DNA of 64,000 nt from Isoetes taiwanensis (Eukaryota; Streptophyta; Lycopodiopsida; Isoetales; Isoetaceae): positions 6,475,071-6,539,070 of the forward strand of contig JAJEKV010000047.1 in the NCBI GenBank assembly GCA_021234155.1. The letters are read 5' to 3'. The position numbers were made by a program, and so were the translations under genes. The stretch's first letter is position 1; each line of letters begins with the position of its first letter. A model generated the notes under the pieces. It made no database searches. It was not told the origin of the DNA and worked only from the letters and a program-made list of their open reading frames with translations. Below, piece by piece: positions 35,285 to 47,600 of the stretch.

Positions 35285-36026
35285 CATGCAAAAACTTCAT
35301 AGAGACGAAAGCGTAAAGGCTATTCTAACTTGCAATTCTCTTAATGTTGTCTCACAGCAACTTTTTTGCAGAATAAGAATCTGCCAGGGCACCTATGATG
35401 GAAATTTAACACGAACATGGAAGGAGTGGGATACTCAACATGGATCTGAAAATGACCATCCCATGTTATTTCCAGAAAAGCAGGTGCCATTTTTTCTTTT
35501 CCTTGCCAAGAGCCTCTCTGAAAGGCCATCTGATAGGCCATGTCCACTAGTTGTATGTCATCTTTGTTCTTGCAGATGGTGGAACAGACCTGGAAAGTTG
35601 TGTGCTGGCAGACTTCAATGAAGCCAGAAGTCTGTTGTTGCAGGCATGTCTTTCCTGCATCTTCATGCTTACACCTGATTACATTTGTTGATTGTTGCAT
35701 GTTTAAAAAGGTTGTCCTTTCTCTTGCCGTGCCGGAAGAAGTCTGTGGCTTTGAGCATCACGATTTACATTGGTAAGATGTGCATTGACTAATGCCATCT
35801 TGAATAATCTTCTTTTTAGATGGCAGAGATAGTGGATGCAACTTTTAACTGTTGGACTGAGATTTTTGCACAAAAAGAAATGAGTTGCAAGGCATTTGTA
35901 AACAAAGTGCCGTTGGCTCTAGGCATTAAAGTGTCTTCTTACACGTTCTTGTACAGGGGAAATGTACTATTGTCAAGGAATCAAGACGAGGTCCTTTCCT
36001 ACACATTACTTGGCAAACGTATTGAC
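35285..36026 (+). pseudogene. HASPIN: haspin middle block, copy 3 of 5 (plus)
   Basis: Same 742-bp block as copy 1, starting exactly 2,376 bp further on; exons a to d at 35372-35483, 35551-35643, 35711-35772 and 35957-36026. No sequence difference seen. Confidence 0.9.
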
Positions 36027-36455
36027 ATAACTACCATTAACATTATTAACACAAACCATTGCATTTAACACATATAAATTAAAATCCCCCTTAAACCCCC
36101 TTTGGTTTGGGTGCATATTCACACGGGGGGTTACTTCGGGCAACGAGAGCTGTCGGATGGGCATATTTGCCCTTTATTCCAACATCAGGACCGTACATAG
36201 CGATCCTCGTTTGTGGGATATGCATGTACAAGTTTGTGTATACTGTATATTAAGGTTTACAAAATACTATAAGGTTTGAGGTAATATACTTAATGGTGTT
36301 AATTTTGTACATGTATTGTAAAATTTTTAGGGCTCTCGCTGCCCTGCATAACCCCCCGTGTGAATATGCACCCAAACCAAAGGGGGTTTAAGGGGGATTT
36401 TAATTTATATGTGTTAAATGCAATGGTTTGTGTTAATAATGTTAATGGTAGTTAT
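36027..36455 (+). mobile_element. E2b: 429-bp element between copies 3 and 4
   Basis: Same sequence and orientation as E2a. It joins two haspin blocks tail to tail. Confidence 0.87.
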
Positions 36456-37197
36456 GTCAATACGTTTGCCAAGTAATGTGTAGGAAAGGACCTCGTCTTG
36501 ATTCCTTGACAATAGTACATTTCCCCTGTACAAGAACGTGTAAGAAGACACTTTAATGCCTAGAGCCAACGGCACTTTGTTTACAAATGCCTTGCAACTC
36601 ATTTCTTTTTGTGCAAAAATCTCAGTCCAACAGTTAAAAGTTGCATCCACTATCTCTGCCATCTAAAAAGAAGATTATTCAAGATGGCATTAGTCAATGC
36701 ACATCTTACCAATGTAAATCGTGATGCTCAAAGCCACAGACTTCTTCCGGCACGGCAAGAGAAAGGACAACCTTTTTAAACATGCAACAATCAACAAATG
36801 TAATCAGGTGTAAGCATGAAGATGCAGGAAAGACATGCCTGCAACAACAGACTTCTGGCTTCATTGAAGTCTGCCAGCACACAACTTTCCAGGTCTGTTC
36901 CACCATCTGCAAGAACAAAGATGACATACAACTAGTGGACATGGCCTATCAGATGGCCTTTCAGAGAGGCTCTTGGCAAGGAAAAGAAAAAATGGCACCT
37001 GCTTTTCTGGAAATAACATGGGATGGTCATTTTCAGATCCATGTTGAGTATCCCACTCCTTCCATGTTCGTGTTAAATTTCCATCATAGGTGCCCTGGCA
37101 GATTCTTATTCTGCAAAAAAGTTGCTGTGAGACAACATTAAGAGAATTGCAAGTTAGAATAGCCTTTACGCTTTCGTCTCTATGAAGTTTTTGCATG
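36456..37197 (-). pseudogene. HASPIN: haspin middle block, copy 4 of 5 (minus)
   Basis: Reverse complement of copy 3; exons a to d on the minus strand at 37110-36999, 36931-36839, 36771-36710 and 36525-36456. No difference seen from the other copies. Confidence 0.9.
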
Positions 37198-37199
37198 TA

Positions 37200-37658
37200 A
37201 TAACAACCAACACATCACTACAATCAACATTAATTAACACAAACCATTACATCCAATACATTTAAATTAACATCCCCCTAAAACCCCCTTTGGTTTGGGT
37301 GCATATTCACACGGGGGGTTACTCCAGGCATCGAGAGCTGTCGGATAGGCATATTTGCCCTACATTCCTTGATCTGGACCGTACATAGCGATCCTCGTTT
37401 GTGGGGTATGCATGTACAAGTTTTTGTATACTGTATATTGAGTTTTGCAAAATACTATAAGGTTTAAGGGAATGTACTTAATGGTGTTAATTTTGTACAT
37501 GTATTGTAAGTTTTTAGGGGCTCTCGCTGCCCTACGTAACCCCCCGTGTGAATATGCACCCAAACCAAAGGGGGTTTTAGGGGGATGTTAATTTAAATGT
37601 ATTGGATGTAATGGTTTGTGTTAATTAATGTTGATTGTAGTGATGTGTTGGTTGTTAT
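37200..37658 (+). mobile_element. E1c: 459-bp element between copies 4 and 5
   Basis: Same orientation as E1a and opposite to E1b. One base in the core matches E1b rather than E1a (CCCTACATTCC, against CCCTATATTCC in E1a), as does AAAGGGGG in the right arm. Confidence 0.88.
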
Positions 37659-37660
37659 TA

Positions 37661-38402
37661 CATGCAAAAACTTCATAGAGACGAAAGCGTAAAGGCTATT
37701 CTAACTTGCAATTCTCTTAATGTTGTCTCACAGCAACTTTTTTGCAGAATAAGAATCTGCCAGGGCACCTATGATGGAAATTTAACACGAACATGGAAGG
37801 AGTGGGATACTCAACATGGATCTGAAAATGACCATCCCATGTTATTTCCAGAAAAGCAGGTGCCATTTTTTCTTTTCCTTGCCAAGAGCCTCTCTGAAAG
37901 GCCATCTGATAGGCCATGTCCACTAGTTGTATGTCATCTTTGTTCTTGCAGATGGTGGAACAGACCTGGAAAGTTGTGTGCTGGCAGACTTCAATGAAGC
38001 CAGAAGTCTGTTGTTGCAGGCATGTCTTTCCTGCATCTTCATGCTTACACCTGATTACATTTGTTGATTGTTGCATGTTTAAAAAGGTTGTCCTTTCTCT
38101 TGCCGTGCCGGAAGAAGTCTGTGGCTTTGAGCATCACGATTTACATTGGTAAGATGTGCATTGACTAATGCCATCTTGAATAATCTTCTTTTTAGATGGC
38201 AGAGATAGTGGATGCAACTTTTAACTGTTGGACTGAGATTTTTGCACAAAAAGAAATGAGTTGCAAGGCATTTGTAAACAAAGTGCCGTTGGCTCTAGGC
38301 ATTAAAGTGTCTTCTTACACGTTCTTGTACAGGGGAAATGTACTATTGTCAAGGAATCAAGACGAGGTCCTTTCCTACACATTACTTGGCAAACGTATTG
38401 AC
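37661..38402 (+). pseudogene. HASPIN: haspin middle block, copy 5 of 5 (plus)
   Basis: Third plus-strand block, again 2,376 bp after the previous one; exons a to d at 37748-37859, 37927-38019, 38087-38148 and 38333-38402. It is the last block before the second break and the nearest to the C-terminal exons. Confidence 0.9.
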
Positions 38403-38831
38403 ATAACTACCATTAACATTATTAACACAAACCATTGCATTTAACACATTTAAATTAAAATCCCCCTTAAACCCCCTTTGGTTTGGGTGCATATTCACAC
38501 GGGGGGTTATGCAGGGCAGCGAGAGCCCTAAAAATTTTACAATACATGTACAAAATTAACACCATTAAGTATATTACCTCAAACCTTATAGTATTTTGCA
38601 AACCTTAATATACAGTATACACAAACTTGTACATGCATATCCCACAAACGAGGATCGCTATGTACGGTCCTGATGTTGGAATAAAGGGCAAATATGCCCA
38701 TCCGACAGCTCTCGTTGCCCTGCATAACCCCCCGTGTGAATATGCACCCAAACCAAAGGGGGTTTAAGGGGGATTTTAATTTAAATGTGTTAAATGCAAT
38801 GGTTTGTGTTAATAATGTTAATGGTAGTTAT
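38403..38831 (-). mobile_element. E2c: 429-bp element after copy 5, flipped; right edge of the array
   Basis: Same element as E2a and E2b with the core reversed (GCAGGGCAGCGAGAGCCC on the left). Unlike the internal copies, its outer arm continues (TGTTAATGGTTTATGTTAAC), so the complete E2 end is longer than the part kept beside haspin blocks. One arm base differs from E2a (ACATTTAAATT versus ACATATAAATT). Confidence 0.85.
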
Positions 38832-41578
38832 GTGTTAATGGTTTATGTTAACTAAAAAAATACATAATACTCTAATGATGGATAATGTATCATAGCCTCA
38901 GATACAATATGTCATAATATAACCATAGAAAGATAAATTAATATGTGAAGCAACAAGAATTGAGATTTGGAACCATCGTATCGAAAAAGCACGTTTTATT
39001 CTAACATGTATCACCTGAAATGAGGCTTCAGCATGCCACTAACTGTATCACACTTCTATGGAATTTATACACCATCAGTAAAAAAAATGAGAAGAGCATC
39101 TCTTCAAAGCGGTACATGCAATTATAGAAGCTTTTAACTACATTCGGAAATGCACAAGTACATGCAATTATGCTTTTAAATTGGAAATGCACAAGAAAGA
39201 TGACAAGACAAGAAAAGTAGAAGGAAAAACCCACCATTTTAATAAAGATTATTCGTGACATAGCTTCAAATATGTAGGAAGCATGCAAAAAAGCATTCTT
39301 TTACTTGTTGAAATAGTGCAAGAGTCTAGATTCTGTGTTTCAAAGGTGCACCAAAGCGCAATGGCGTGAATAGGACATAGGGCGAGGCCCAAGCCTCAAG
39401 GCTGAATTATTCGGGGCATAATTGTGTCTTGAGACCACAAAACAAGATTTCTAGATTATATGCAACTTTGTAATGCGAGACCACAAAACAAGATTTCTAG
39501 ATTATATGCAACCTCCCTTGCTCGAGCATTATTCTATCAACGTCTTTGCGAGAATTCAAACAACTTAAGAAGGAGCATTATTCTTCAAACAACTTAAAGA
39601 AGGAGCATTATTATGTCAAACAAATAAAAAAAGATTGTGATAATGAAGATGTACTCTGTATAAAAAATTGTGCAGATCAAGTCTTGTCCCATTTAAAATA
39701 GCATCTGGAAATGCTTCCAGGCCAGGAATGAGATGGCCATGACGTCATAATGAAGATGTACTCTGTATAGAAAATGTGCAGAAATGCTTCCAGGCCAGGA
39801 ATGAGACGGCCATGACCTAAATTGCATACAATATCTGCATCTATGAGAGCATTTTCTTTGACTCAAAATGGTAGCGAGCGACCTTTAAGCAGCCATATTT
39901 TGCCCAGAAATAGTTTCCTTGCTTCTCATTTCAAGATTGCCTGCACAATTCAAACAACTTAAAGAAGGAGCATTATTCTTAAAGAAGGAGCATTATTATG
40001 TCAAACAAATAAAAAAAGATTGTGGTAATGAAGATGTAGTCTGTATAAAAATTGAGCAGATCAAGTCTTATCCCATTTAAAATAGCATCTAAAAATGCTT
40101 CCAAGCCAGGAATGAGATGGCCATGATGTCATAATGAAGATGCACTCTGTATAAAAATTGTGCAGATCAAGTCATATCCCATTTAAAACAGCATCTGCAA
40201 ATGCTTCGGACCGGGGAATGAGGCGACCATGACAAAAATTGCATAACATATCTGCATCTATAAGCATTTTGCAGACTCAAAGTGGTAGCAGAAGTGGCCT
40301 TTTGCTTCGCCATATTTTGCCCAGAAATAGTTTCCCTGCTTCTCATTTCAAGATTGCCTGCTATATCTTCAAAGATATCATTCTTCCAGATGCCACATTT
40401 TCCCACAGCAGACTGGTTTTAAAGCATTTCAAGTATTGAATCAATGAAATGGTACCTGATGCAATTATTTTCACGATAGGGGCCAAAGAAGGCATCATTA
40501 TTGTGTTAACTCTGTCAAATACAACAATACAACAGTTGAAGGTACAGATCGTTAAATAGATAGAAATTTGATAGAGGAAATTCGATATGTTTTACTTACC
40601 TAACATGACGCGATTGAACAGTATTTTAAAATATCCATCTGCTCTTTTTTCTGCAACTTCGGCTCTTTTAGCCTTTTCTTTCCTTGCTTGCAATTTCAGC
40701 TTCAGATGGGGACTTCATCTGCATTTCCTCCTGCCCTGTTAAGGAACCATTATTGTCAAAAAAAATTTCTAAATGTAAGAAAGCTGGGGCTCAGGGTAGG
40801 TTAGTTGCCTATGGGACAACAAATTTGACAAAGCCGTAAGAAGATTGCTAAAAATGATGCCCTTTAAACTATCATAATTTAGAAGGACAGAATGAAGCAG
40901 AGCCATTGACATCCGACCATGCAAATCTTTTCAAGGTAAAATCCGGCGACAGATGTGCAAAAATGAGACAGAAACAAAAAAAATTCGATCAGATGGCGAA
41001 ATGGGTCATGACAAAAGAAAGATAGAAGGAAGAAACGAAACACAAAGCTGAAGAAATGCGGAAAAAGACAAAGGACGAATTTAAATCACAAACCGACCTG
41101 ATATGAGATGCCTTGTCGAATAGAACTAGAATGGGCAAAACCCGAACAAGGCAAAGCTGCATCAAGAAAAGCGCATCAAGGAAAGCAAGTGATGGCGCAA
41201 ATCCAAGGCTTCCTCACCTTCAACGCCTCAATATGTAAGCTTTTTATGTGCGGATAGAATCCGGCCCCGGCCCCAAACCTATTCTTCTTCCATTCTTCTT
41301 TTTTATTTGCTTTTTATACGCTCGATATGCCAATTACGCTCCAACTAGTTCGTGGATAAGATTTGTTGGTGCATACCTGATTTCATCTAATGCTCTATCG
41401 GCCCAGAGGCCCAAGAATCCTCCGGTTTATAGCGAGAAACCCTATTTGGGGTTTGCTCGACCGCTGCATGTCGAGAGGAAAACAAAATCAAGGAATAAAG
41501 TTTAAGCTATTAAATAAAATCATAAATTACGGTTAAAACCATTAGAATGTGAAATTTAACCACTCAAAAACAAGGTAC
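38832..41578. other. second insertion in haspin: repeat-rich filler
   Basis: No intact gene. A 47-bp duplication (GACCACAAAACAAGATTTCT at about 39433 and 39480) and the tandem units at 39580-40400 are present. A minus-strand stretch (about 40740-40600) reads KAKRAEVAEKRADGYFKILF next to a donor-like site, and EAEIASKERK in another frame. This may be exon debris of an unknown gene. Confidence 0.45.
39580..40410. repeat. diverged tandem units around AATGAAGATGTACTCTGTAT
   Basis: Units begin near 39642, 39749, 40027 and 40133 and share GTGCAGATCAAGTC, CCCATTTAAAA(T/C)AGCATCT and AATGCTTCC.GGCCAGGAATG. A CTTAAAGAAGGAGCATTATT motif precedes the first and third, and GCCATATTTTGCCCAGAAAT follows the second and fourth, so a larger two-part unit was duplicated. 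Confidence 0.7.
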
Positions 41579-41695
41579 GCACTCTAGAAATACTATTTAG
41601 TATACCTCATCAAATACAGCACCGAAATCATAGAAAAACCTTAGTAAAAATCGTACAAAAATATAAAAAAAACCCCCTGTTATTATGCTACATAT
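41579..41695. mobile_element. T-type transposon terminus, right end, at the second break of haspin
   Basis: The 117 bp are the inverted counterpart of 31125-31241, ending CCCCCTGTTATTATGCTACA then TAT. Haspin coding resumes at once (TTC AAG). The two termini frame 10.6 kb that includes the array. Confidence 0.8.
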
Positions 41696-42323
41696 TCAAG
41701 TCATCTGGTGTGTTAGTGTCACTTATTGATTTCACTCTTTTCCGGGTAGACACAGGTAAATTTCTTAACTTTACTAGCTGGTTTTGGATCGTCCCCATGT
41801 AAGAAACAAGCTTTGATTATTTAGGCAAGCAAGCACTATTTTGCGACCTATCAGCAGATCCAGCTTTATTTGAAGGCCCTGAAAAGGATATTCAGGTATT
41901 ATCGAAATTCAGGATTTTTATTTATTGTGATTTAGTTGTCATTCATGTTGCAGGCAGAGACATATCGCAGGATGTTGAAACTGACTAATGGGCGGTGGGA
42001 GAAAAGGTGCTGGATTCATTCTTAAATTGTGCAATTAAAGCATATTAAACCCCAGTTTTTTTGCAGTTTTCCAAAGACAAATTGCCTGTGGATTCATTAC
42101 TTGGCTGAAATTCTTCTGAAAAAGAAAGCTTTTGTAAGCCTCTTCATTCAGAAGCTCGTTAATCACTTTTGACTAGATTACTAACGTTTTGAACTTAATC
42201 TAGAGGTGCTCTCAAAAAGATAAACGTCTTTTGCGTGACTTTTCAAAGTGGGCTATGCTTTATGATTCTGCGAAGGCAGCATTTTCAGATGCTTTCTTTG
42301 AAGGGTTATGGGAAGAAACATAA
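41695..42323 (+). pseudogene. HASPIN: haspin kinase, C-lobe to stop (five exons, 5' truncated)
   Basis: Coding resumes as FKSSGVLVSLIDFTLFRVDT, directly following the KRIDITT at which the middle block stops. The Asp of IDF is the metal-binding Asp of haspin (DYT/DFT in place of DFG). Exons are 41695-41755, 41825-41895, 41954-42006, 42067-42133 and 42204-42323. They encode ALFCDLSADPALFEGPEKDI, AETYRRMLKLTNGRWEK, FPKTNCLWIHYLAEILLKKK and FSDAFFEGLWEET before TAA. All four introns have GT-AG ends and matching phases (1, 0, 2, 0), with no internal stop. The preserved splice sites suggest the break is young, or that the locus is still transcribed. Confidence 0.88.
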
Positions 42324-44146
42324 GATTTTGTATATACAGAGAAGCAAGTCTTTCAAAATAAAGAAAACCTCATTTATATTGCAGGAATATACAGCGCCTG
42401 CAGCCAAAAGTCACGAGCAACATGGATATATAACCGTTGCAGGCAGTTGTAGGCATTGATACGGCTGCAAAAGATGAGAATTTTGTAAACTAATTGCATA
42501 TCCGTTTATGTATAAGGAACATGTACATGTACATCTTGCTCAATACAGAGGTTAGAGGCTTAGAGCATGTACATGTACATTTTGTACTCAATAATATATC
42601 AATATACAACAAAATTTGTGATCTTGATTATGATGATCAATACAAACTTGAAAGAAGGATGTTGCAAATACCGTTTGCTAAGCAATTTGTCATATTTGCA
42701 ATCAGATGATATAAAGCCTTCTTTATAGTACAATTGCTGGCTTTTTCCATGCATTCACTACATGCCTTCATCTAAGATAGTCTAGGCTTCAATTCATCAC
42801 TTATATTGAAATACACATTTATGAATTCCAATAATCTATTTGAGTTTTGTGAAACATTATGTAGCCATATTTACTAAGTTTACTTACAAAAGAAGCGAAG
42901 TACCTATAGGTTATACCTAAAGAGAGATGATAAGAAAGTTCCTTGAAGGATATTCTCCTATTGGCCAGTTCCATGTGGCATATTTTCTCATATGACTCAA
43001 AATAATGCGAACTATCATATGCTATAAGATTGTTGGGCAGATAGATCATTGGCTTCTTAAAGGCAGGATGGCAAGAATGTAGAACCAAAACATGAAGCTG
43101 AAATTATATTCTAGTATGCCCCCCAAACGAGACAAGATCAAGAAACAAATTTTTTCCCACTTGATCAGGGCATGCATCCGTTTCTGATGCAAATAAACAA
43201 GGAACTGCTTCCACGTTGGAGGATCATCTATTCTGGGTAATCTTATGAGAGTTTGGTTAGTTGGACCCACATTAGTTTGTTTTGTTTTCAACCGTTTGTT
43301 TCTTCACCGTAAAAGCATTTGGATGGAATTTACATATTTTGATATATTCTTGGTTTTCTTGATTGTCTTCTTTTAGCATTTCCATAGGTACTTGCAAATG
43401 AGACAGAGAATGCCAATGCTCTTTTTAGGGTGAACATTACGGCACATTTAAGAAATCCCTTGATTTTGTACATAATTCATGTTCTAGATGCATAAGCTGG
43501 TCCCTAAACTTTTTTGTAGCTTGATATTGGATAAAGACCTCCAAAAGGCAAAACCCTCTAAGTCCAGTAGCAACAGAGGCCCACAAACACAAACAAAATG
43601 CCCTTGCATAGCCGCATTGCTTCGGATTTTAGGTTTAGAATAAAAGGCAAACCGTTCTTCTCACTGTGTTCTTCAAGCATTGTCAAAGTATATTGTTTTC
43701 TACATTATGACCACTTTTGAGTAAGCAAGTAAGCAAACATAGAACCTCATAGATTTGCAACAACAGATGCAACATCCATTGCCTAAAATAGTGGCACGGT
43801 TCTAGTTTACAATCGTCCATATTTTATCTATAGTACAATGTCAATTGCAAGAGACATCACTTCTTTCTCAAGTATTCTATTGTCTAGAAGTAGCGATTTG
43901 AGTTAATTGTCAAAACATGACTTTGAACTATGATTTAAGCCACTTCACCTTCCGGCCATGGAGGGCAACCCTCAGTGTGCAGCACCTTGTTTTTTTTTTT
44001 TTTTTTTTTTTTTGGGGGTGTGTGTCGAATAAAGCCTAGACAATAATAGCCATGTTGTTCTCTCTATTTCTTATTTGCGTCCTATAGGCCATTTGGTCTC
44101 CGGGGACGATAAAATCCAATTCAATTCAATTCTTATTCTTTTATAA
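42324..44146. other. intergenic stretch between haspin and the AP2 gene
   Basis: Probable 3' UTR of haspin just after 42323. The rest is AT-rich with a 24-base T run at 43990-44013. Two GTACATGTACAT palindromes lie near 42520 and 42567. Short minus-strand frames near 42820-43290 have no known motif. Confidence 0.5.
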
Positions 44147-44450
44147 CCTTCACGAAAAGCTTAGCGTTATCGTGTGTTATTTTAGATCCTAATTCACATC
44201 AAGCATGAAGTTACACTTATAAAATAAAGTTATAAAGTTCAATTCAATATGCCATTTTGACAACTCCCGAGCTAGCAATTTGTAAATGAGAATGACGTAA
44301 AAATTGCTTTTTTTTACCTTCAAGTAAAGCTTGGTGTTATCATATGTTATTTTAGGTCCTAATTCCACATTAGCCATAAAATTACACCAATAAAATAAAG
44401 TTCTTAATTCAATTGGGTATGCCATTTTGACAACTTCCGAGCTAGCAATT
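44147..44450. repeat. diverged tandem pair, 134-bp units, period 170
   Basis: Unit 1 (44147-44280) and unit 2 (44317-44450) share CCTTCA.G.AAAGCTT.G.GTTATC, TGTTATTTTAG(A/G)TCCTAATT, AATAAAGTT and GCCATTTTGACAACT(C/T)CCGA, ending GAGCTAGCAATT. They lie just downstream of the minus-strand AP2 gene. Confidence 0.8.
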
Positions 44451-44623
44451 TTTGAGTATTAGCAATTTGTGAATGAGCATAGAAGATAGTGTAACACATT
44501 CTGAGTGTATTAATAATCCTTTTTATAAAGCAACACGTGTTGCGATCTTATGATACAAAAATACAACCCACATGGGGACTTAATCAGCCTATATCACATC
44601 AGATAGCCACATCCCCTTTCCAT

Positions 44624-47600
44624 TTACCCTGTATTGCCAGGTTCTGAAGGGAAATTGAGCTTCGTCAGGTCACCAAATTGCTCAAAGGATACACGGTCAT
44701 ATGCTCTGGCTGCATCCTCGGCAGTCAGAAAAGTACCCAAATAGCAATGCTTCTTCGTTTTGGAGTTATAATAGATTGTCTGGAACTTCCGACCATTGGA
44801 ATAAACACCTTTGTATTCCATACGTCTTGTGAAGCATGAATTCTTCTTCTTCTGGCTGCAGAAAGGTAGCTTGTTTTGCTTGCGCCGTTTTGGGTTTTGT
44901 AAACTGGGCAATGCAGGAGTAGATTCTTCTTTCTTTGATTGGTATGGGCCTCTACTCTTCTCTTCATTTCTTTCTGTTGGACTTCCTGCTTTGGTGCCAT
45001 TTAGAAAAGAATCCTTTTCATCTTCATCATCCAGCCGGGGTACCATGTCTTCTGCACATATATCACCTTTGTTGGACTGTATCAAGTCCTGTGCTTCACT
45101 AGTGTCACCCTTTTGAAACGCCCAGCTTGATGCTGATTTTAGCCTCTTCTTCAATAGAGGAAGTTCCTCGGGGAAATTCAGTTGTGCTGATGATCCTCTT
45201 TTAATATATGCCATCTCGTCATATGCCCGTGCAGCTTCTTCTGCCTTGTTGAACATCCCTAAATACAAGTGTTTCCTTACTCCAGGCAGGTATATCTTGG
45301 CTTTGAACCTGCCACTTGGTGCAAATTGGACACCAAGGTACTGTGTGCGTTTTGCAACAGGGATCATGCTATCTTCTTCAAACGAGGATGAGGATGGTGG
45401 AAAGTTGCCATTATTCCTCTCAGATCCTTCCATATGTTCCATAGAGACTGTTTCATTGATACGAGCCACCATATTGTGTCCATACACTGTGGAAGTCTGG
45501 TGTTCCCCATAGTGGTCACCAGTAATATGATTGACTTCGTTACCATTATATGGAGACAAACTTTGATGCATGCTGTGTGTGAAGGTGCTATCCAAGGTGG
45601 TCTTATAATCCAAAAACTTGGATTCATGAGATCTTTTCTGCTCAGAATTATATCTAGCACTCGTTGTATCTAATCGAAGCTGCAAGTCTGGCTTTATTTG
45701 ACTCCTTGCCTCAACGTGTTTCGCCATTCCCGGAATCCGCTTCTCACTTTGTGGTCGATCAATTATCTTTACAGCATTGCAAAAAGTCTTATGGTCGGCA
45801 CCATCCTCTCTGCTTGTCAACTTTCCCCTGGACTTTTTCATCCCTAACAATAATTTGTTATCATCAAGCCTTGGCGTACCTCTGTCAGGCACCTTGTATA
45901 CTGCATCTTCATCAGCACTCATGTTCTGTAAGCATTTATCTGGCATGTCATCTGATAGGTGCACATAAATTTTTGCATCTGTATTCTCTGAGAGAGCTGT
46001 TAATTCCGCCTCTGAGTTATTAATAGATCTCTTTCCCTTCTTAGCTTCAGGTTCCAGATTCAAATGCACATCCATTGAGATGCTTTTGAACTTCTTCTTT
46101 CGCTTGGAAGAATTACAATCTATTGCTATCTCTGAACTTCCTGGGTCATTTTCTTGAGTTATGACAGCATTTGACAAAGCAAGTAGACCTTCTATACCAA
46201 GTTCATCTGAAGGGTCATAATCCACCATGTCTTTTTCATCTTTCCTATGTTGGCCCTGGCAGCTGTCTTTTGTTAGATCTGTAATCAAATTTTCCACAAA
46301 TGGTGGCATATGAGTTGATTCAGCACTGCCTTCAGCACAATTGTGTACTTGTTCGAGTTTGGATTCCCCAAAATTAGTTATTGCACCCTTTCCTCGAAGG
46401 ATGCGTGCTGCATCATCATATGCACATGCTGCTGCCTCTTCTGTTGTAAAGGTCCCCAGCCACAGGCGTTTCCCTTCAGGAGTTCTTATTTCAGCCCCAT
46501 ATGCACCCCATGGACGCTTCCGGACACCAACATATTGCGAGAAGAAAATCTTGCGTCCCTTTGATCTTCCTTGAGTTGGAATTTCTTCATTGTGATGCTT
46601 TATCATGTGGTTGGTAGGCAGCCTAAGAAAGTCATTTGCCTCACCATGTGAACATCGCATTCCCATAGTTGCCACATCTAATACTCCAATGTCTATACTT
46701 GTTGGAACATACAGCTGTTCAGGGTATCTTATTCCTGATTGGTATAGAAATTTGGAGTAACTGCATCTGAAATCTATATTTGCTAAGTCCTCTTGTTTAA
46801 GACCTACCTTTCTATGCATAGGAAGAGTTGGACTGATAAGGGCTGCCACTCTATATTCATCAGACTCATTGATCCTTGTGCATGGACTTGCTTCCTTCAA
46901 CAATGCACCAAGTTCATTAGTTGTACTTGCAAGGCCCGGCAAAGGTGAAGGGGCAAATTCGCATCGTTCTTTAGCTGTAGTTGCAAACTGTGGTGCTCCT
47001 GTGGGGGGTGCAATAGGGTAAAAACTATTATGACTTGGTGAGGCTCTCTCACAAAGAGCCTGCTCTGGAGATGCTGTATATTTCAATCTCACATCAGGGC
47101 TAGAACGACTGCTGGCATTTCTCATAAACTTTTTGACCTTCTGAATATTTGAAAGAATGCTTATAGATGTCGCAGTACTGGTTTGAACCACCTGATTTTC
47201 CACATTAGAAATGGAGGGTATATCTATTTGCTTCTGGGAAGAGATTCCCGAAAATTCCTTCGACTTTTCCAACGCATGTCCTCTGCCTGAAGCTGGCAAA
47301 GAGGTCTTTTTGTCAATGCTACGTATCCGTAGGGGTTTCACAACGTCCACCTGATGGTGTGCTGCTGTGGCTGAAATTATAAGAAGAGAGTATTCTCCTA
47401 TGGATGGCCATGAATTCTGCATGCTGTATCTTTCTGGGTTTCCTTCGTCATGCAACTTGCAAAAGCTGTGAAATATACGAATATGTTTAGCACAATTGAA
47501 AGGCTCTTTATGAGCTTTTAAAAACACCACAGCTTCCAAATATGAGAACAATCAACAATTTTATTTCCATATGATAAAGTATCAGACCTAATATAATGAT

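Noticed and set aside
32448-38831. CRISPR-like array
   Set aside because: Repeats are 429-742 bp, partly inverted and carry eukaryotic exons; nothing like short direct repeats with unique spacers.
45364-46023. Several open frames of 79-119 codons opposite or beside the AP2 gene
   Set aside because: They are shadows of the intact 2.8-kb exon in other frames.
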